Shown: positions 25,745 through 34,285 of the stretch, one piece after another | How positions within the stretch are numbered: position 1 is the stretch's first letter | How the letters are laid out: each line of letters opens with the position of its first letter | DNA from: CBDCRK01 sp965220955 | GTDB taxonomy: Bacteria > Desulfobacterota > Binatia > Bin18 > CBDCRK01 | Length of the DNA stretch: 64,000 bases | Direction of reading: 5' to 3' | NCBI GenBank assembly: GCA_965220955.1 | Contig: CBDCRK010000024.1 | Span: forward strand, 14,291 to 78,290 | Notes under the pieces: model-generated | Told to the model about the DNA's origin: nothing | Seen by the model: the letters and a program-made list of their open reading frames with translations, nothing else | Databases searched by the model: none | Position numbers and translations under genes: made by a program

Positions 25745-26650
25745 CTATCCTATGTCCTCTGGAGGCGCAAAGACAGTGAAGCCAAAAAGCGGTTCGCTTC
25801 CTGTGCGCAGACTATGGGGAGCCCCGGCCGGAATCATTGCCACATCTCCCGCCTTGAGATCCACTTCCTTCCCCGAGATCCGGGCGGTGACCCTACCATC
25901 AACAATATAGAGAATCTGGTCTCCCTGGTGGGTGTTCTCTTTGTCGCCAGTATACCCGGCCGGAAGAGTGAAAACAGCAGTGTTACTCTGCGGGGTCTTC
26001 TGCAACATCTTGACCGATTGCCCGCGATAATTAAACACGTTCTCAACGTCCAGACTACCGTTAGGCGCGCTCAACGTTTGGCATGCCTCTAATAGCCACT
26101 TAACACTAGACATCTCATCATCAACCATAGTACGCAGCAGCTCCTTGGTATGCTGATCGTCCTGAATCTGGGCAATAGAGTCGTTAAGGGGCTTGATAGC
26201 CTCGGCCGGATCCTTGATCTGGGCGGCAATCGACTGCAGCTTCTCTAGATCCTTCTTCTCAGCCGAACCAAAAAAGCCTATCCGCTGGTCGCGCTCCTCT
26301 TGCGGAACTGTACACTGTGGCACCCCGCCTAGTTCGCGCAGCCGGGCCTCAAGCAGCTGGGCATGGATGCTCTCGCGCTGCTGTACTGTGCGCAGCCCGC
26401 CTTTGACACACTCCTGATCGCTCACCTCTATCCAGCGGGACAGAAATTCAGAGGCAAAGTTCTCCTGACAGCGATATTTGTCCAGGAAGTTTAGGATCAT
26501 CTCCCGCTCGCTGGCGTAATTCTTACCATCGTAGGTATAATTCCCCTGGCCGTTGAGCTCCTTCATCTGCGTTTCAAGCAGATCATCAGAGATCAACCCC
26601 TTGCGGTACGCCTTAAGCAGCTGTTGAACCTCAAATTCTCTTGTTGCCAT
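25745..26650 (-). CDS. ferritin-like helical domain fused to cupin
   Basis: A 301-residue protein of two parts. Residues about 1-205 are helical with acidic and His residues in ferritin-like spacing (ENFASEFLSRWIEVSDQEC, RESIHAQLLEARLRELGG and DEMSSVKWLLEACQ). Residues about 215-295 form a cupin: YTGDKENTHQGDQILYIVDG and AGDVAMIPAGAPHSL, where His and neighbouring residues would bind a metal. The first cupin motif has only one clear His, so the site is partial. Such a ferritin-like plus cupin architecture suggests metal-dependent handling of a small molecule, but function is unknown. It lies downstream of the CMD-family gene and may share its transcript. Confidence 0.7.
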   Translation of the reverse strand: MATREFEVQQLLKAYRKGLISDDLLETQMKELNGQGNYTYDGKNYASEREMILNFLDKYRCQENFASEFLSRWIEVSDQECVKGGLRTVQQRESIHAQLLEARLRELGGVPQCTVPQEERDQRIGFFGSAEKKDLEKLQSIAAQIKDPAEAIKPLNDSIAQIQDDQHTKELLRTMVDDEMSSVKWLLEACQTLSAPNGSLDVENVFNYRGQSVKMLQKTPQSNTAVFTLPAGYTGDKENTHQGDQILYIVDGRVTARISGKEVDLKAGDVAMIPAGAPHSLRTGSEPLFGFTVFAPPEDIG

Positions 26651-26746
26651 ATTTCTTCTCCCTCCTATAGAAAATGGAATACTTTATCTGTGCAGAGATA
26701 CACGGTCAGTGGGACAGTGTCAATCTTGTCAATAACTGGGCAGTCA

Positions 26747-27352
26747 TTAATCCTTGGTTGCCGGGGCTGGCACCTCCTGCATGCGTGAGGTTGTGTCATT
26801 GTCATATTCCAGATGCAGGGCTCGAACTATTAGACCGTGCATGCGCCACAGCCCGATCACAACAAATAACTCCAGAATTTCCGGATCCGAAAGATTTCTC
26901 TTTAAGGCTGCCAGAGTATCATCCTCTATCAGGTTACGAGACAGAATTTCGTCGGTGGCCGCCATTACTGCTCGTTCTGCTGGTGAGAACAGCTCGCTTG
27001 TTGTCCAGCCCTTGATGGCCACTAACTTTTCCTCTGGCACGCCCACCATCCGGGCAACCTTCATGTGCTGGGAGTACTCGAATTTTGAATCTCCTACAAT
27101 TCCGGTACGCAGGATTGCCAGCTCACGAAGCTGGGGAGCAAGCTTGCGTCCCGGCTGTAAGAGGGCCATGAGCGAATTACGGGCCATGACCAATATGTCC
27201 GGAACCAAGGCAAAGGTTGTCCAGTAGTCACCGGGAGTCCCGGTTGCGGTTCCCGGTTCGGCAACGGGGTCACGCTCACCAAAAAATTCACGATAAATTT
27301 CTAATACTTCCGGGGCTGCTTCTGCTTGCGAAACCTGACGTAGCCGTCCCAT
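26747..27352 (-). CDS. carboxymuconolactone decarboxylase family protein
   Basis: A 201-residue AhpD-like helical protein; ATG 27352 follows AAGGAGG. The core RELAILRTGIVGDSKFEYSQ and H-MKVARMVGVPEEKL is the CMD signature, with the conserved His after YSQ. The redox CxxC of peroxidase-type members is absent, so it is closer to the decarboxylase or uncharacterised branch. The second half (FSPAERAVMAATDEIL, then LFVVIGLWRMHGLIVRAL) fits the large CMD-like proteins common in catabolic clusters. It lies 26 bases after an amidohydrolase gene, suggesting a shared catabolic operon. Substrate unknown. Confidence 0.88.
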   Translation of the reverse strand: MGRLRQVSQAEAAPEVLEIYREFFGERDPVAEPGTATGTPGDYWTTFALVPDILVMARNSLMALLQPGRKLAPQLRELAILRTGIVGDSKFEYSQHMKVARMVGVPEEKLVAIKGWTTSELFSPAERAVMAATDEILSRNLIEDDTLAALKRNLSDPEILELFVVIGLWRMHGLIVRALHLEYDNDTTSRMQEVPAPATKD

Positions 27353-27378
27353 AAAAACCTCCTTGATAACAAACAACC

Positions 27379-28791
27379 TTAAATCCGTTGGTACTCCTCG
27401 TGAACACGGTTGAACATGGGATTCCCAATTTTCTTAGCCTCCATATAGTCAACCGCGAACTTATCACACCACTGTTGCGCACGGGCAATAATGGCTTCTT
27501 CATCAAAGATGGTAAATTTACCATTACGCCGCAAAAATTTGCCGTCCACCATGGCATCGGCAACCTCGGTACCAGGCCCGTTTAACGCCATAAAGGTCAG
27601 CAAAGTTCCCACATTCAGCGGAAAAAGGCTAGTGTTACGAGTCAGGTCAATTGTCACCAGATCAGCACGTTTACCCGGCTCCAGGGTGCCAATTTTGTCC
27701 TCCCAACCGAGCGCACGGGCGCTGCCCAGCGTTGCCAGCTCAAACGGCGTCCAGGGCATTATACCTCGTATCTCTCGCAACATAATATTATGCTGTTGCG
27801 CCACTGACAGCATGGCATTAAACAAATTGTGCATGGGCATATCCGTCCCTAGGCCTACTTTAAGCCCAGCCTTGAGCATATAGGGCAGATAGGCACAATT
27901 ACCCAGGATTGAGTTCGTTGGCGGGCAATGAGCCAAGGCGGTGCCGGTCTCAGTAAGCATATCAATTTCATGCTCCTTCAGCACTGCCCCGTGGAAAAAC
28001 AAGGAGCGTGGCGACAGCAAACCCAGGTTGCGCAGGTGCTGAATTTGTCCACCCTCTGCAGCCCATGTTGCATCGGCACGCTCTTTCTCATCCAGGGCTT
28101 CGGCAACGTGTGTAGCAAATTGCACATCATACTTTTCCGCCAATTCCATCCCCTTGACCAGCATGCTCTGCGTGCAGTTATAGGTGGCGCTGGGATGGAC
28201 ACCTATGCGGATACGTCCGTCTTCAGTGTTATGGTAGTTTTTAATGGCGGCTTCGTTCAAGGCCAAATATTCAGCCTCGTTTTTGGCATCGGGTAAATTG
28301 ACGCTGGTAATCATCTGCACATGGATAACCGTCCTCATCCCGGAATAGACCGAGGCTTTATAGACAGCGTCAGGAAACGGGAAGGCATTGGCAAATGTGG
28401 TAGTGCCGTGCTTAAGGAGGTTGACTAATCCTAACAGGGTCAAATCGTACACGCTCTCATCCGTTAGCCAGTTGTAGGCGGGCCAGAGCACACGTATGGC
28501 AGCATCGACAATGCCGGTCAGCGGCGTTTCTAACCAGCCAAAGATGTGAAACATATGGGCCTCGCCAACGTGATTATGGGCGTCTACTAGGCCCGGCATT
28601 ACAACTTTATTATGGGCATCAATAATTTCTAGGTCTTCCTGGGTGCCGTATTGTGTCTCAATCTCGGCCGAAGGTCCAACAGCCCTGATGATTGGGCCCT
28701 CGATGTAGATGGCGCCATCTTCCCAGATGCCACTCAATGGAGCCGGCCGAGAGACCAAATAGCGGCAATGGCGAAATAGTATTTTGCCCAT
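27379..28791 (-). CDS. amidohydrolase, deaminase/chlorohydrolase (TrzN/SsnA-like) type
   Basis: A 470-residue cytosolic amidohydrolase. ATG 28791 is chosen from homology (MGKILFRHCRYLVSR) and an upstream GGGAG; the open frame extends further into speE. Mononuclear-metal motifs are present: LVDAHNHVGE, RIGVHPSATYNCT, FATHVAEALDEKE, FFHGAVLKE and LGTDMPMHN. The HVAE pattern places it with S-adenosylhomocysteine/guanine deaminases and triazine hydrolases, which remove an amino or halide group from a heterocycle. It directly follows speE with 34 bases between, though a link to polyamines is not obvious. The CMD gene follows closely. Confidence 0.88.
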   Translation of the reverse strand: MGKILFRHCRYLVSRPAPLSGIWEDGAIYIEGPIIRAVGPSAEIETQYGTQEDLEIIDAHNKVVMPGLVDAHNHVGEAHMFHIFGWLETPLTGIVDAAIRVLWPAYNWLTDESVYDLTLLGLVNLLKHGTTTFANAFPFPDAVYKASVYSGMRTVIHVQMITSVNLPDAKNEAEYLALNEAAIKNYHNTEDGRIRIGVHPSATYNCTQSMLVKGMELAEKYDVQFATHVAEALDEKERADATWAAEGGQIQHLRNLGLLSPRSLFFHGAVLKEHEIDMLTETGTALAHCPPTNSILGNCAYLPYMLKAGLKVGLGTDMPMHNLFNAMLSVAQQHNIMLREIRGIMPWTPFELATLGSARALGWEDKIGTLEPGKRADLVTIDLTRNTSLFPLNVGTLLTFMALNGPGTEVADAMVDGKFLRRNGKFTIFDEEAIIARAQQWCDKFAVDYMEAKKIGNPMFNRVHEEYQRI

Positions 28792-28825
28792 ATAATGATC
28801 TCCCTTGAATGAGGAGTACTCACCC

Positions 28826-29773
28826 CTACTTGGGAGGGGAGGCGAGGGTAAAAATCTGAGTGGAAGTGGCAATCGCCTGGCGGATATATTTGGGCAGAAC
28901 AAAAAGAGCTTTAAGAACTGCCCCATCAAGGAAGCGCAGCTCCTCGCGGATCCTCTGGGCGATACAAGCATCCACCTCTGCTGCGGCAAGCTGCAGTAGG
29001 CCGGTTCCAAACCCAATCGCAGGGTCGGATTCCCCCTGTGCTGCTAAAACTAACCCCCAGGGCTGGGCAAAGGAAGGTACGGAAATAACATAGGGGTGTA
29101 CCTGGGAGAAGACCGTGGTCAGGGTATGGACCACACCGGCAAACACTTCTATATCAGGCAAAGAGGTGCTGCCCGCCTGCAGTACAAAACAGCCCTGCGG
29201 TGTCAGATGCTCCGCCACAAGGCGAAAAAATTCCTGGGTAAAGAGAGCCTGGGAGGGGCCTCCTTCTAAGGGATCAGAGAGATCAGAAACGATCACATCC
29301 CACCGTTGCTTAGGGGCTTCCTCCACAAAGCGAAGGCCATCTCCGTACACTACCTGCGCCCGGCTATCCGTGTAGGCATCCTGCGCAAACTCCTGAGCAA
29401 CCCGTTGACATTCCTCGACCACCTCACGGTCGATATCAACCATGATCGCCTCAGTTACCTGATGATGCTTGAGAGTCTCTCGCAGGGTAGCCCCCTCCCC
29501 TCCACCAAGAATTAATACCTGGTGGGGATCTGGATGGTAGAGCAGAGCGGGATGAACAAGGGCCTCATGATAAATGAACTCATCGACCGTAGCCGATTGC
29601 CACCGGCCGTCCAAGAACAGAGCTTTGCCAAAGGTGGGACTGCGCACAATCATCAGACGTTGGTAGGGAGTGGTGCGGGTAGAGAGTACCTCCTCCACTT
29701 GGTAGAGGTAAGCGTCCCCATTTCGGTCAACGTCAATGAAGTATAAATCATCCAGCCGCGGCGGATGCCTCAT
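28826..29773 (-). CDS. speE: spermidine synthase
   Basis: A 315-residue aminopropyltransferase that moves the aminopropyl group from decarboxylated SAM to putrescine. ATG 29773 gives the normal N-terminus (RHPPRLDDLYFID). Motifs: polyamine-site EFIYHEALVHPALLYH, SAM-type loop VLILGGGEGATLRE, YGDGLRF, and catalytic Asp in DVIVSDLSDPLEGGPS. It overlaps the 3' end of speD by 26 bases in another frame, so they are cotranscribed. It is longer than E. coli SpeE (about 290), and thermospermine or broad-specificity activity cannot be excluded. Confidence 0.93.
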   Translation of the reverse strand: MRHPPRLDDLYFIDVDRNGDAYLYQVEEVLSTRTTPYQRLMIVRSPTFGKALFLDGRWQSATVDEFIYHEALVHPALLYHPDPHQVLILGGGEGATLRETLKHHQVTEAIMVDIDREVVEECQRVAQEFAQDAYTDSRAQVVYGDGLRFVEEAPKQRWDVIVSDLSDPLEGGPSQALFTQEFFRLVAEHLTPQGCFVLQAGSTSLPDIEVFAGVVHTLTTVFSQVHPYVISVPSFAQPWGLVLAAQGESDPAIGFGTGLLQLAAAEVDACIAQRIREELRFLDGAVLKALFVLPKYIRQAIATSTQIFTLASPPK

Positions 29774-30215
29774 GGATGCTTTCCCCGAGAGGCGCTTGTG
29801 GATCACGCTTGTTGCCTGTCCTGAGCCCAGTCGAAGGATTTGATCTGCTCAGATCTCGCAATTCTTCAACCCTGCCCCGGTCAATGTCCTGCCGAGAGAT
29901 CTCTCGCGGCTTAAACGTTTTCATCAAATACTGGCAGGCAACTTCAGGGAGGACTTTGCTGCCACACGTAAAGATGTCAATCGCTGCATAACCGTGCTCC
30001 GGCCATGTATGGATAGCTAGATGGGACTCAGCAATAACTACCACTCCGCTGACTCCGTGCGGAGAGAAGCGGTTAAAAGTGGCTTGCACAACAGTAGCGC
30101 GGGCGCGACGAGCGGCTTCAAGCATTGCCGTTTCAATAGATTTAACATTATCAAGCCGTTCCCGCCTGCAGCCATAAAACTCTAGGAGGACTTGCCTCCC
30201 AAGGACTTTCTTCAT
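29748..30215 (-). CDS. speD: S-adenosylmethionine decarboxylase proenzyme
   Basis: A 155-residue class 1B SAM decarboxylase. ATG 30215 follows AGGGAGG and fits the family (KKVLGRQVLLEFYGC). Self-cleavage at the Glu-Ser bond of VVVIAESHLAIHTWPEHGYA makes Ser64 the pyruvoyl cofactor; the catalytic Cys lies in IDIFTCGS. The enzyme supplies decarboxylated SAM for speE, immediately downstream. Typical members end near residue 120-130. Here about 30 extra residues follow, and part of them (near NPSTGLRTG) is encoded by a dispersed palindromic repeat that has been read through. Confidence 0.93.
   Translation of the reverse strand: MKKVLGRQVLLEFYGCRRERLDNVKSIETAMLEAARRARATVVQATFNRFSPHGVSGVVVIAESHLAIHTWPEHGYAAIDIFTCGSKVLPEVACQYLMKTFKPREISRQDIDRGRVEELRDLSRSNPSTGLRTGNKRDPQAPLGESIHEASAAAG
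29815..29842. repeat. palindromic repeat of the CTGAGC..GTCGAAGG class inside speD
   Basis: The stretch TCCTGAGCCCAGTCGAAGGA with flanks is an imperfect palindrome (TCCTTCGACTGGGCTCAGGA on the other strand). Sequences of this form are scattered in many bacterial genomes. Here it is translated as the C-terminal extension of SpeD. Confidence 0.7.
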
Positions 30216-30457
30216 CCTGATACCCTCCCTTGTATCCTGCTCCCACCCATCCGGATGGAGGCAACTCTTTATCCATCCCTTGGAGAAGAGACACAGACTG
30301 GAGGCGGAGGAAGCAACCCTCAAGAGGTTCGGTGCCTAGACGGTTCCACCTCCTTTGCTGGTCGTTTCTGCACAGACACAGGCACTAGTTTATCACTGTC
30401 ATCATCCATAGAACTCGGGTTTCTCTAGCACAGCTGACACGGGATTGCTATGCCCAC

Positions 30458-30979
30458 TCACTCCTGATTATATGAGATGAGCGAAAATACCTCACTGGGA
30501 CTAAGGCGCTCACGGCCACCTAGAAAAGCGAGTTCGATAATAAATGCACATTCTACCACCTTACCCTCAAGCCGCTCCACCAGCTCAACTGCGGCCCTGG
30601 CAGTACCGCCAGTCGCAAGCAGATCATCAATCACCAATACCCGGCTGTGGCGTGGAAAAGCATCCTGGTGGATCTCTACTATGTCTGCTCCATACTCTAA
30701 CTCGTAGCTGGTGGCATAAGTTGCCGCTGGTAGTTTGCCGGCCTTGCGCACAAGCACTAGCCCACAGTTAAGGCTATAGGCCACTGCTGCGCCAATAATA
30801 AATCCTCGCGACTCGATCCCTAGCACCACGTCCACCCGTCCATGATAACGTTCGGTGAACTGTCCTACTGCTTCATGCAACGCTGGACCGTGGGCGAGAA
30901 GAGGGGTAACATCTTTAAATATAACCCCAGGTTTAGGAAACCCAGGAACATCCCGAATATATCTCTTGAGGTCCGCCAT
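30458..30979 (-). CDS. apt: adenine phosphoribosyltransferase
   Basis: A 173-residue enzyme that joins adenine to PRPP to make AMP, salvaging adenine. Diagnostic are IRDVPGFPKPGVIFKDVTPL at the N-terminus, the LGIESRGFIIG loop, and the PRPP-binding motif RVLVIDDLLATGGTARA. Length matches the family. Adenine is a by-product of methylthioadenosine breakdown after spermidine synthesis, which gives a reason for its position before speD and speE, though the 242-base gap suggests a separate promoter for those genes. The M23 peptidase gene lies 9 bases upstream in the same direction. Confidence 0.96.
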   Translation of the reverse strand: MADLKRYIRDVPGFPKPGVIFKDVTPLLAHGPALHEAVGQFTERYHGRVDVVLGIESRGFIIGAAVAYSLNCGLVLVRKAGKLPAATYATSYELEYGADIVEIHQDAFPRHSRVLVIDDLLATGGTARAAVELVERLEGKVVECAFIIELAFLGGRERLSPSEVFSLISYNQE

Positions 30980-30988
30980 GACTTTCTC

Positions 30989-31675
30989 CTATGGCTTCTG
31001 CACCAGACGTCCGTCCAACGGTAGGTAAGGGAGGGGATTGCGAGCAAGATTGTTCTTTCGCACCTCAAAATGGAGACTGGGACCAGTAGTACGACCACTG
31101 GTCCCCACCTCAGCAATCTTCTGACCTCGTCGGACTGACTCCCCCTCCTTAACGGAGTTGGCTTTATTATGCGCATATACCGTGACATATCCCTGCCCGT
31201 GGCGCACAATAATCACATTGCCATATCCACGTAGGACGCCGCTGTAGATTACCTGGCCATCCGCTGCCACCCGGACCGGTGTACCTATAGGCGCGCCAAT
31301 GTCGATACCGTCGTGAAAGCTACCATTACGGGGACCAAAGCGCGAAGTTACTATCCCTTTCAGCGGCCAGGCAAACCTGGCTTTACCGTTCCAGCGCGGC
31401 TCAGGTGAAATCTTCTTTGACGGTTGTGGAAGCACAGAGGAACGCTTGGTCAGCTGACGCGACGTCCCGGGAATGAAAATCTTTTGTCCGACCTTAAGTT
31501 TATTCGGATTGCGAATATCGTTGACACGAGCCAGCTTTTGATAGGAAATACCATACACTTGGCCAATACCGGAAAGGGTCTCTCCGGGTCTCACCTGATG
31601 ATAGATACCTCGTGAGCAGGCAGCAACAAAGAAGAAAAAGAAGAAGATGAGCTGCCACATTTTCCTATGCCGCAC
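30989..31675 (-). CDS. LysM and M23 peptidase lipoprotein, NlpD/EnvC-like
   Basis: A 228-residue envelope protein. The leader IFFFFFFVAACSRG contains a lipobox (VAAC) for lipid attachment near residue 20. A LysM domain follows (HQVRPGETLSGIGQVYGISY to KLKVGQKIFIP), then a linker, then a complete M23 domain: FHDGIDIGAP and VYAHN, ending with GPSLHFEVRKN. All zinc ligands (H-xxx-D and H-x-H type) appear present, so it may be an active peptidoglycan peptidase, whereas E. coli NlpD is a degenerate amidase activator. It likely acts in the periplasm during cell separation. Transcribed ahead of apt. Confidence 0.92.
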   Translation of the reverse strand: MRHRKMWQLIFFFFFFVAACSRGIYHQVRPGETLSGIGQVYGISYQKLARVNDIRNPNKLKVGQKIFIPGTSRQLTKRSSVLPQPSKKISPEPRWNGKARFAWPLKGIVTSRFGPRNGSFHDGIDIGAPIGTPVRVAADGQVIYSGVLRGYGNVIIVRHGQGYVTVYAHNKANSVKEGESVRRGQKIAEVGTSGRTTGPSLHFEVRKNNLARNPLPYLPLDGRLVQKP

Positions 31676-31946
31676 CCTCCACTCCTCTAACTATAGCATT
31701 CAGCCTTCAGTGCAAAGGTCGGGAATCGTTATAACGCAGCCAGTAGGGAAACACGTTGAGCATCCCTGATTCACTGTCCTCAAGAGCGATCCCTGGCTCC
31801 TGCTAGGTCTAAGGCTGGCTACTGACTGCTAAATGCATACCTCTAGGGATGGAAAAATAATTAAGCATCCCTAATAATTAACGTAAGGAGGGACTATCCG
31901 CAAATCATTTTTCCAGTACAACAGCTTAATTTTTTAGCGAGTCCCC

Positions 31947-32693
31947 CTAGGCCGAACCCGCGTTCTTAAAGAGCAGCCGCACCCGCTGCAGGTCTTCATC
32001 CCCCTCAGTAATCCGTTCCTCCAATAACCCCTGGCGAGAGGTCATTTCCTCCATCCGTTTCTCCATTCGCTCCACATGCTCCAACAAGGTCGAAAGGGCA
32101 CGGAAGATCGGGTCAGGTAGGTTGGCATGATCGAAGTCTATAAGCGGTTGGCCAGAGGGAAGATGGAGCCCTCCATCTTTGACCACTTTTCCAGGAATAC
32201 CCACCACCGTGGCATGTGGAGGAACCGAGTTAACCACTACCGATCCAGCTCCCACCCGGCTATGCCGACCAATGGTCACCGGCCCCAAGACCGTCGCTCC
32301 AGAACCGATCAGCACCCAGTCTTCAATTGTGGGATGACGCTTAACTCTCTCCCGGCTAGTACCGGCAAGCGACACTCCCTGATAAAAGGTGACATCATTG
32401 CCAATTTCGGCGGTCTCACCAATCACTACCCCCATCCCATGGTCAATGAATAGGCGACGACCGACCTTCACCGCAGGATGGATCTCCACACCAGTAAGAA
32501 AACGGGAAAGATGGCTCACCAGACGGCCTAACGTCTTGAGGTTGTGTGTCCACAGCCAATGAGCCAGTCGATGAAAGAAGACCGCATGAAACCCGGGATA
32601 GGCGAAAATCACTTCCCATATTGAACGGGCAGCCGGGTCCCGCTCAAATACTACGCTGATATCCTCTTTCAGGTACTGCCACTGCTTCCACAT
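31947..32693 (-). CDS. cysE: serine O-acetyltransferase
   Basis: A 248-residue enzyme making O-acetylserine, the precursor for cysteine. The N-terminal helices (KEDISVVFERDPAARSIWEV) and left-handed beta-helix (GVEIHPAVKVGRRLFIDHGM, GNDVTFYQGVSLAGTSRERV, AGSVVVNSVPPHATVVGIPG) are clear, with the catalytic His in FIDHGM. It is the short Bacillus-like type. Odd is the C-terminal tail of about 50 residues with a predicted coiled coil (LLEHVERMEKRMEEM and on), beyond the helix that usually ends the protein. It follows lysC by 74 bases. Confidence 0.95.
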   Translation of the reverse strand: MWKQWQYLKEDISVVFERDPAARSIWEVIFAYPGFHAVFFHRLAHWLWTHNLKTLGRLVSHLSRFLTGVEIHPAVKVGRRLFIDHGMGVVIGETAEIGNDVTFYQGVSLAGTSRERVKRHPTIEDWVLIGSGATVLGPVTIGRHSRVGAGSVVVNSVPPHATVVGIPGKVVKDGGLHLPSGQPLIDFDHANLPDPIFRALSTLLEHVERMEKRMEEMTSRQGLLEERITEGDEDLQRVRLLFKNAGSA

Positions 32694-32767
32694 GACCCTG
32701 CACCTTCAGCCGGCTCGCAATGTGGTGTCGTACATGATCACTCGTCTCATCTTCCTTATCGCTTCCC

Positions 32768-34003
32768 CTAATCTACCTGCCCGGCTCCTTCCTTAGGTGA
32801 GATAAAGGTATCGTGCAACACCCGCACGGCTAACTCCGTGTACTTGGCATCGATCACTACTGAGATTTTGATCTCAGAGGTAGAGATCATATGGATATTG
32901 ATACCCTCACAGGCCAGCGCCTGAAACATTCGTGCTGCCACCCCAGCATGACTGCGCATGCCCAGGCCAATAATAGAGACCTTGGCTACTTCGGTCTCCC
33001 CTGCAATAACCCCACGGGCACCGACTTCTGTCACTATCTCCCTTACCCTGGCCAGAGCCTTCTGGCAGTCGCCCTTCGGCACAGTAAAGGTGAGGTCCGT
33101 GTAGCCATCCTCGCTGGCGTTCTGAATGATCATATCCACAACAATGCCAGCCTCGGCAACCGGGGTAAAGAGCTTGGCCGCTAACCCTGGCCGGTCTCGT
33201 ACCCCCAGCACCGTGATCTTGGCCTGATCGAGATCAGAGGCTACTCCAGAGATCATGACATCTTCCATGCTCGGATCCTCTTTCACAACCCAGGTACCTT
33301 CTACCGGTAGGAAACTGGAGCGCACATGTACCGGCACCTGGTAACGCTTAGCAAACTCCACTGAGCGGATCTGCAGCACTTTGGCACCAAGACTGGCAAG
33401 CTCAAGCATCTCATCATACGAGAGGCGCGCTAGTTTTTTTGCCTGCGGGCAAATACGGGGGTCAGCGCTGTAGATCCCATCCACATCGGTGTAGATCTCG
33501 CACACCTCAGCTTTGAGGGCAGCGGCAATAGCCACTGCAGTAGTGTCTGACCCTCCTCGGCCCAGTGTAGTGATGTTCCCTTTGGCATCAACTCCCTGAA
33601 ACCCGGCCACGACCACAATATGCCCTTCATCCAGAGCAGACAAGAGCCTTTGAGCGTCGATTCGCCTGATGCGGGCTCGACCGAAAGCGTCATCTGTGGC
33701 AATGCGGACCTGATGTCCAAGTAAAGAAAGGGACGGATAACCCAGGTCTCGCAAGGCTATAGCCAACAGGGCCACGGACACCTGTTCTCCGGTAGAGAGC
33801 AAGACATCGATCTCCCGCTTGTTTGGCTCTGTTGCCACCTGCCCGGCCAAGTCAAGCAGCCGGTTCGTTTCCCCAGCCATAGCCGAGACCACAACAACCA
33901 TTTGATGACCTGCCTCTTTTGCGGCTCCTACCCTCTTGGCTACCTCCTTAATCCGCTCTGCCGACCCCACTGAGGTCCCGCCATATTTCTGTACGATCAA
34001 CAC
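32768..34003 (-). CDS. lysC: aspartate kinase
   Basis: A 411-residue enzyme for the first step of the Lys/Thr/Met branch, phosphorylating aspartate. GTG 34003 is chosen since VLIVQKYGGTSVGSAERI is the normal N-terminus; the open frame begins 60 bases earlier. Other motifs are VVVVSAMAGETNRLL, GFQGVDAKGNITTLGRGGSD and TDVDGIYSADPR. The C-terminal 150 residues contain two ACT domains (VLGVRDRPGLAAKLF and IIGLGMRSHAGVAARMF), so feedback control by lysine and/or threonine is likely. Length matches the single-chain alpha form. Confidence 0.96.
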   Translation of the reverse strand: MLIVQKYGGTSVGSAERIKEVAKRVGAAKEAGHQMVVVVSAMAGETNRLLDLAGQVATEPNKREIDVLLSTGEQVSVALLAIALRDLGYPSLSLLGHQVRIATDDAFGRARIRRIDAQRLLSALDEGHIVVVAGFQGVDAKGNITTLGRGGSDTTAVAIAAALKAEVCEIYTDVDGIYSADPRICPQAKKLARLSYDEMLELASLGAKVLQIRSVEFAKRYQVPVHVRSSFLPVEGTWVVKEDPSMEDVMISGVASDLDQAKITVLGVRDRPGLAAKLFTPVAEAGIVVDMIIQNASEDGYTDLTFTVPKGDCQKALARVREIVTEVGARGVIAGETEVAKVSIIGLGMRSHAGVAARMFQALACEGINIHMISTSEIKISVVIDAKYTELAVRVLHDTFISPKEGAGQVD

Positions 34004-34285
34004 AGAGCTTATCGTATCATAATATGGCAAAAAACACCCGAATCCCTCACCTAGGATTCTCACCAGTACCTGCGATCAATATTTAAGAACGGCACAAATA
34101 AGGGCTGGGGCTTGAGTTAGGGGGCAGCAAAGCGGCCCTTAATGATTCCGGAGCTCGATCCGGGCTCATTAACGCCAGCACATCTTCATGATAGCCAGTA
34201 TAAGTAGAGATCCTCGGGCTATTAAATGCCTCCCTGAGAGGAAACATAAGATCGGTGAATGACAAACTTTACCATACTCAGGAAT

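Noticed and set aside
34083..34265. 60-codon minus frame between lysC and msrA
   Set aside because: TTG start without ribosome site and no recognisable sequence.
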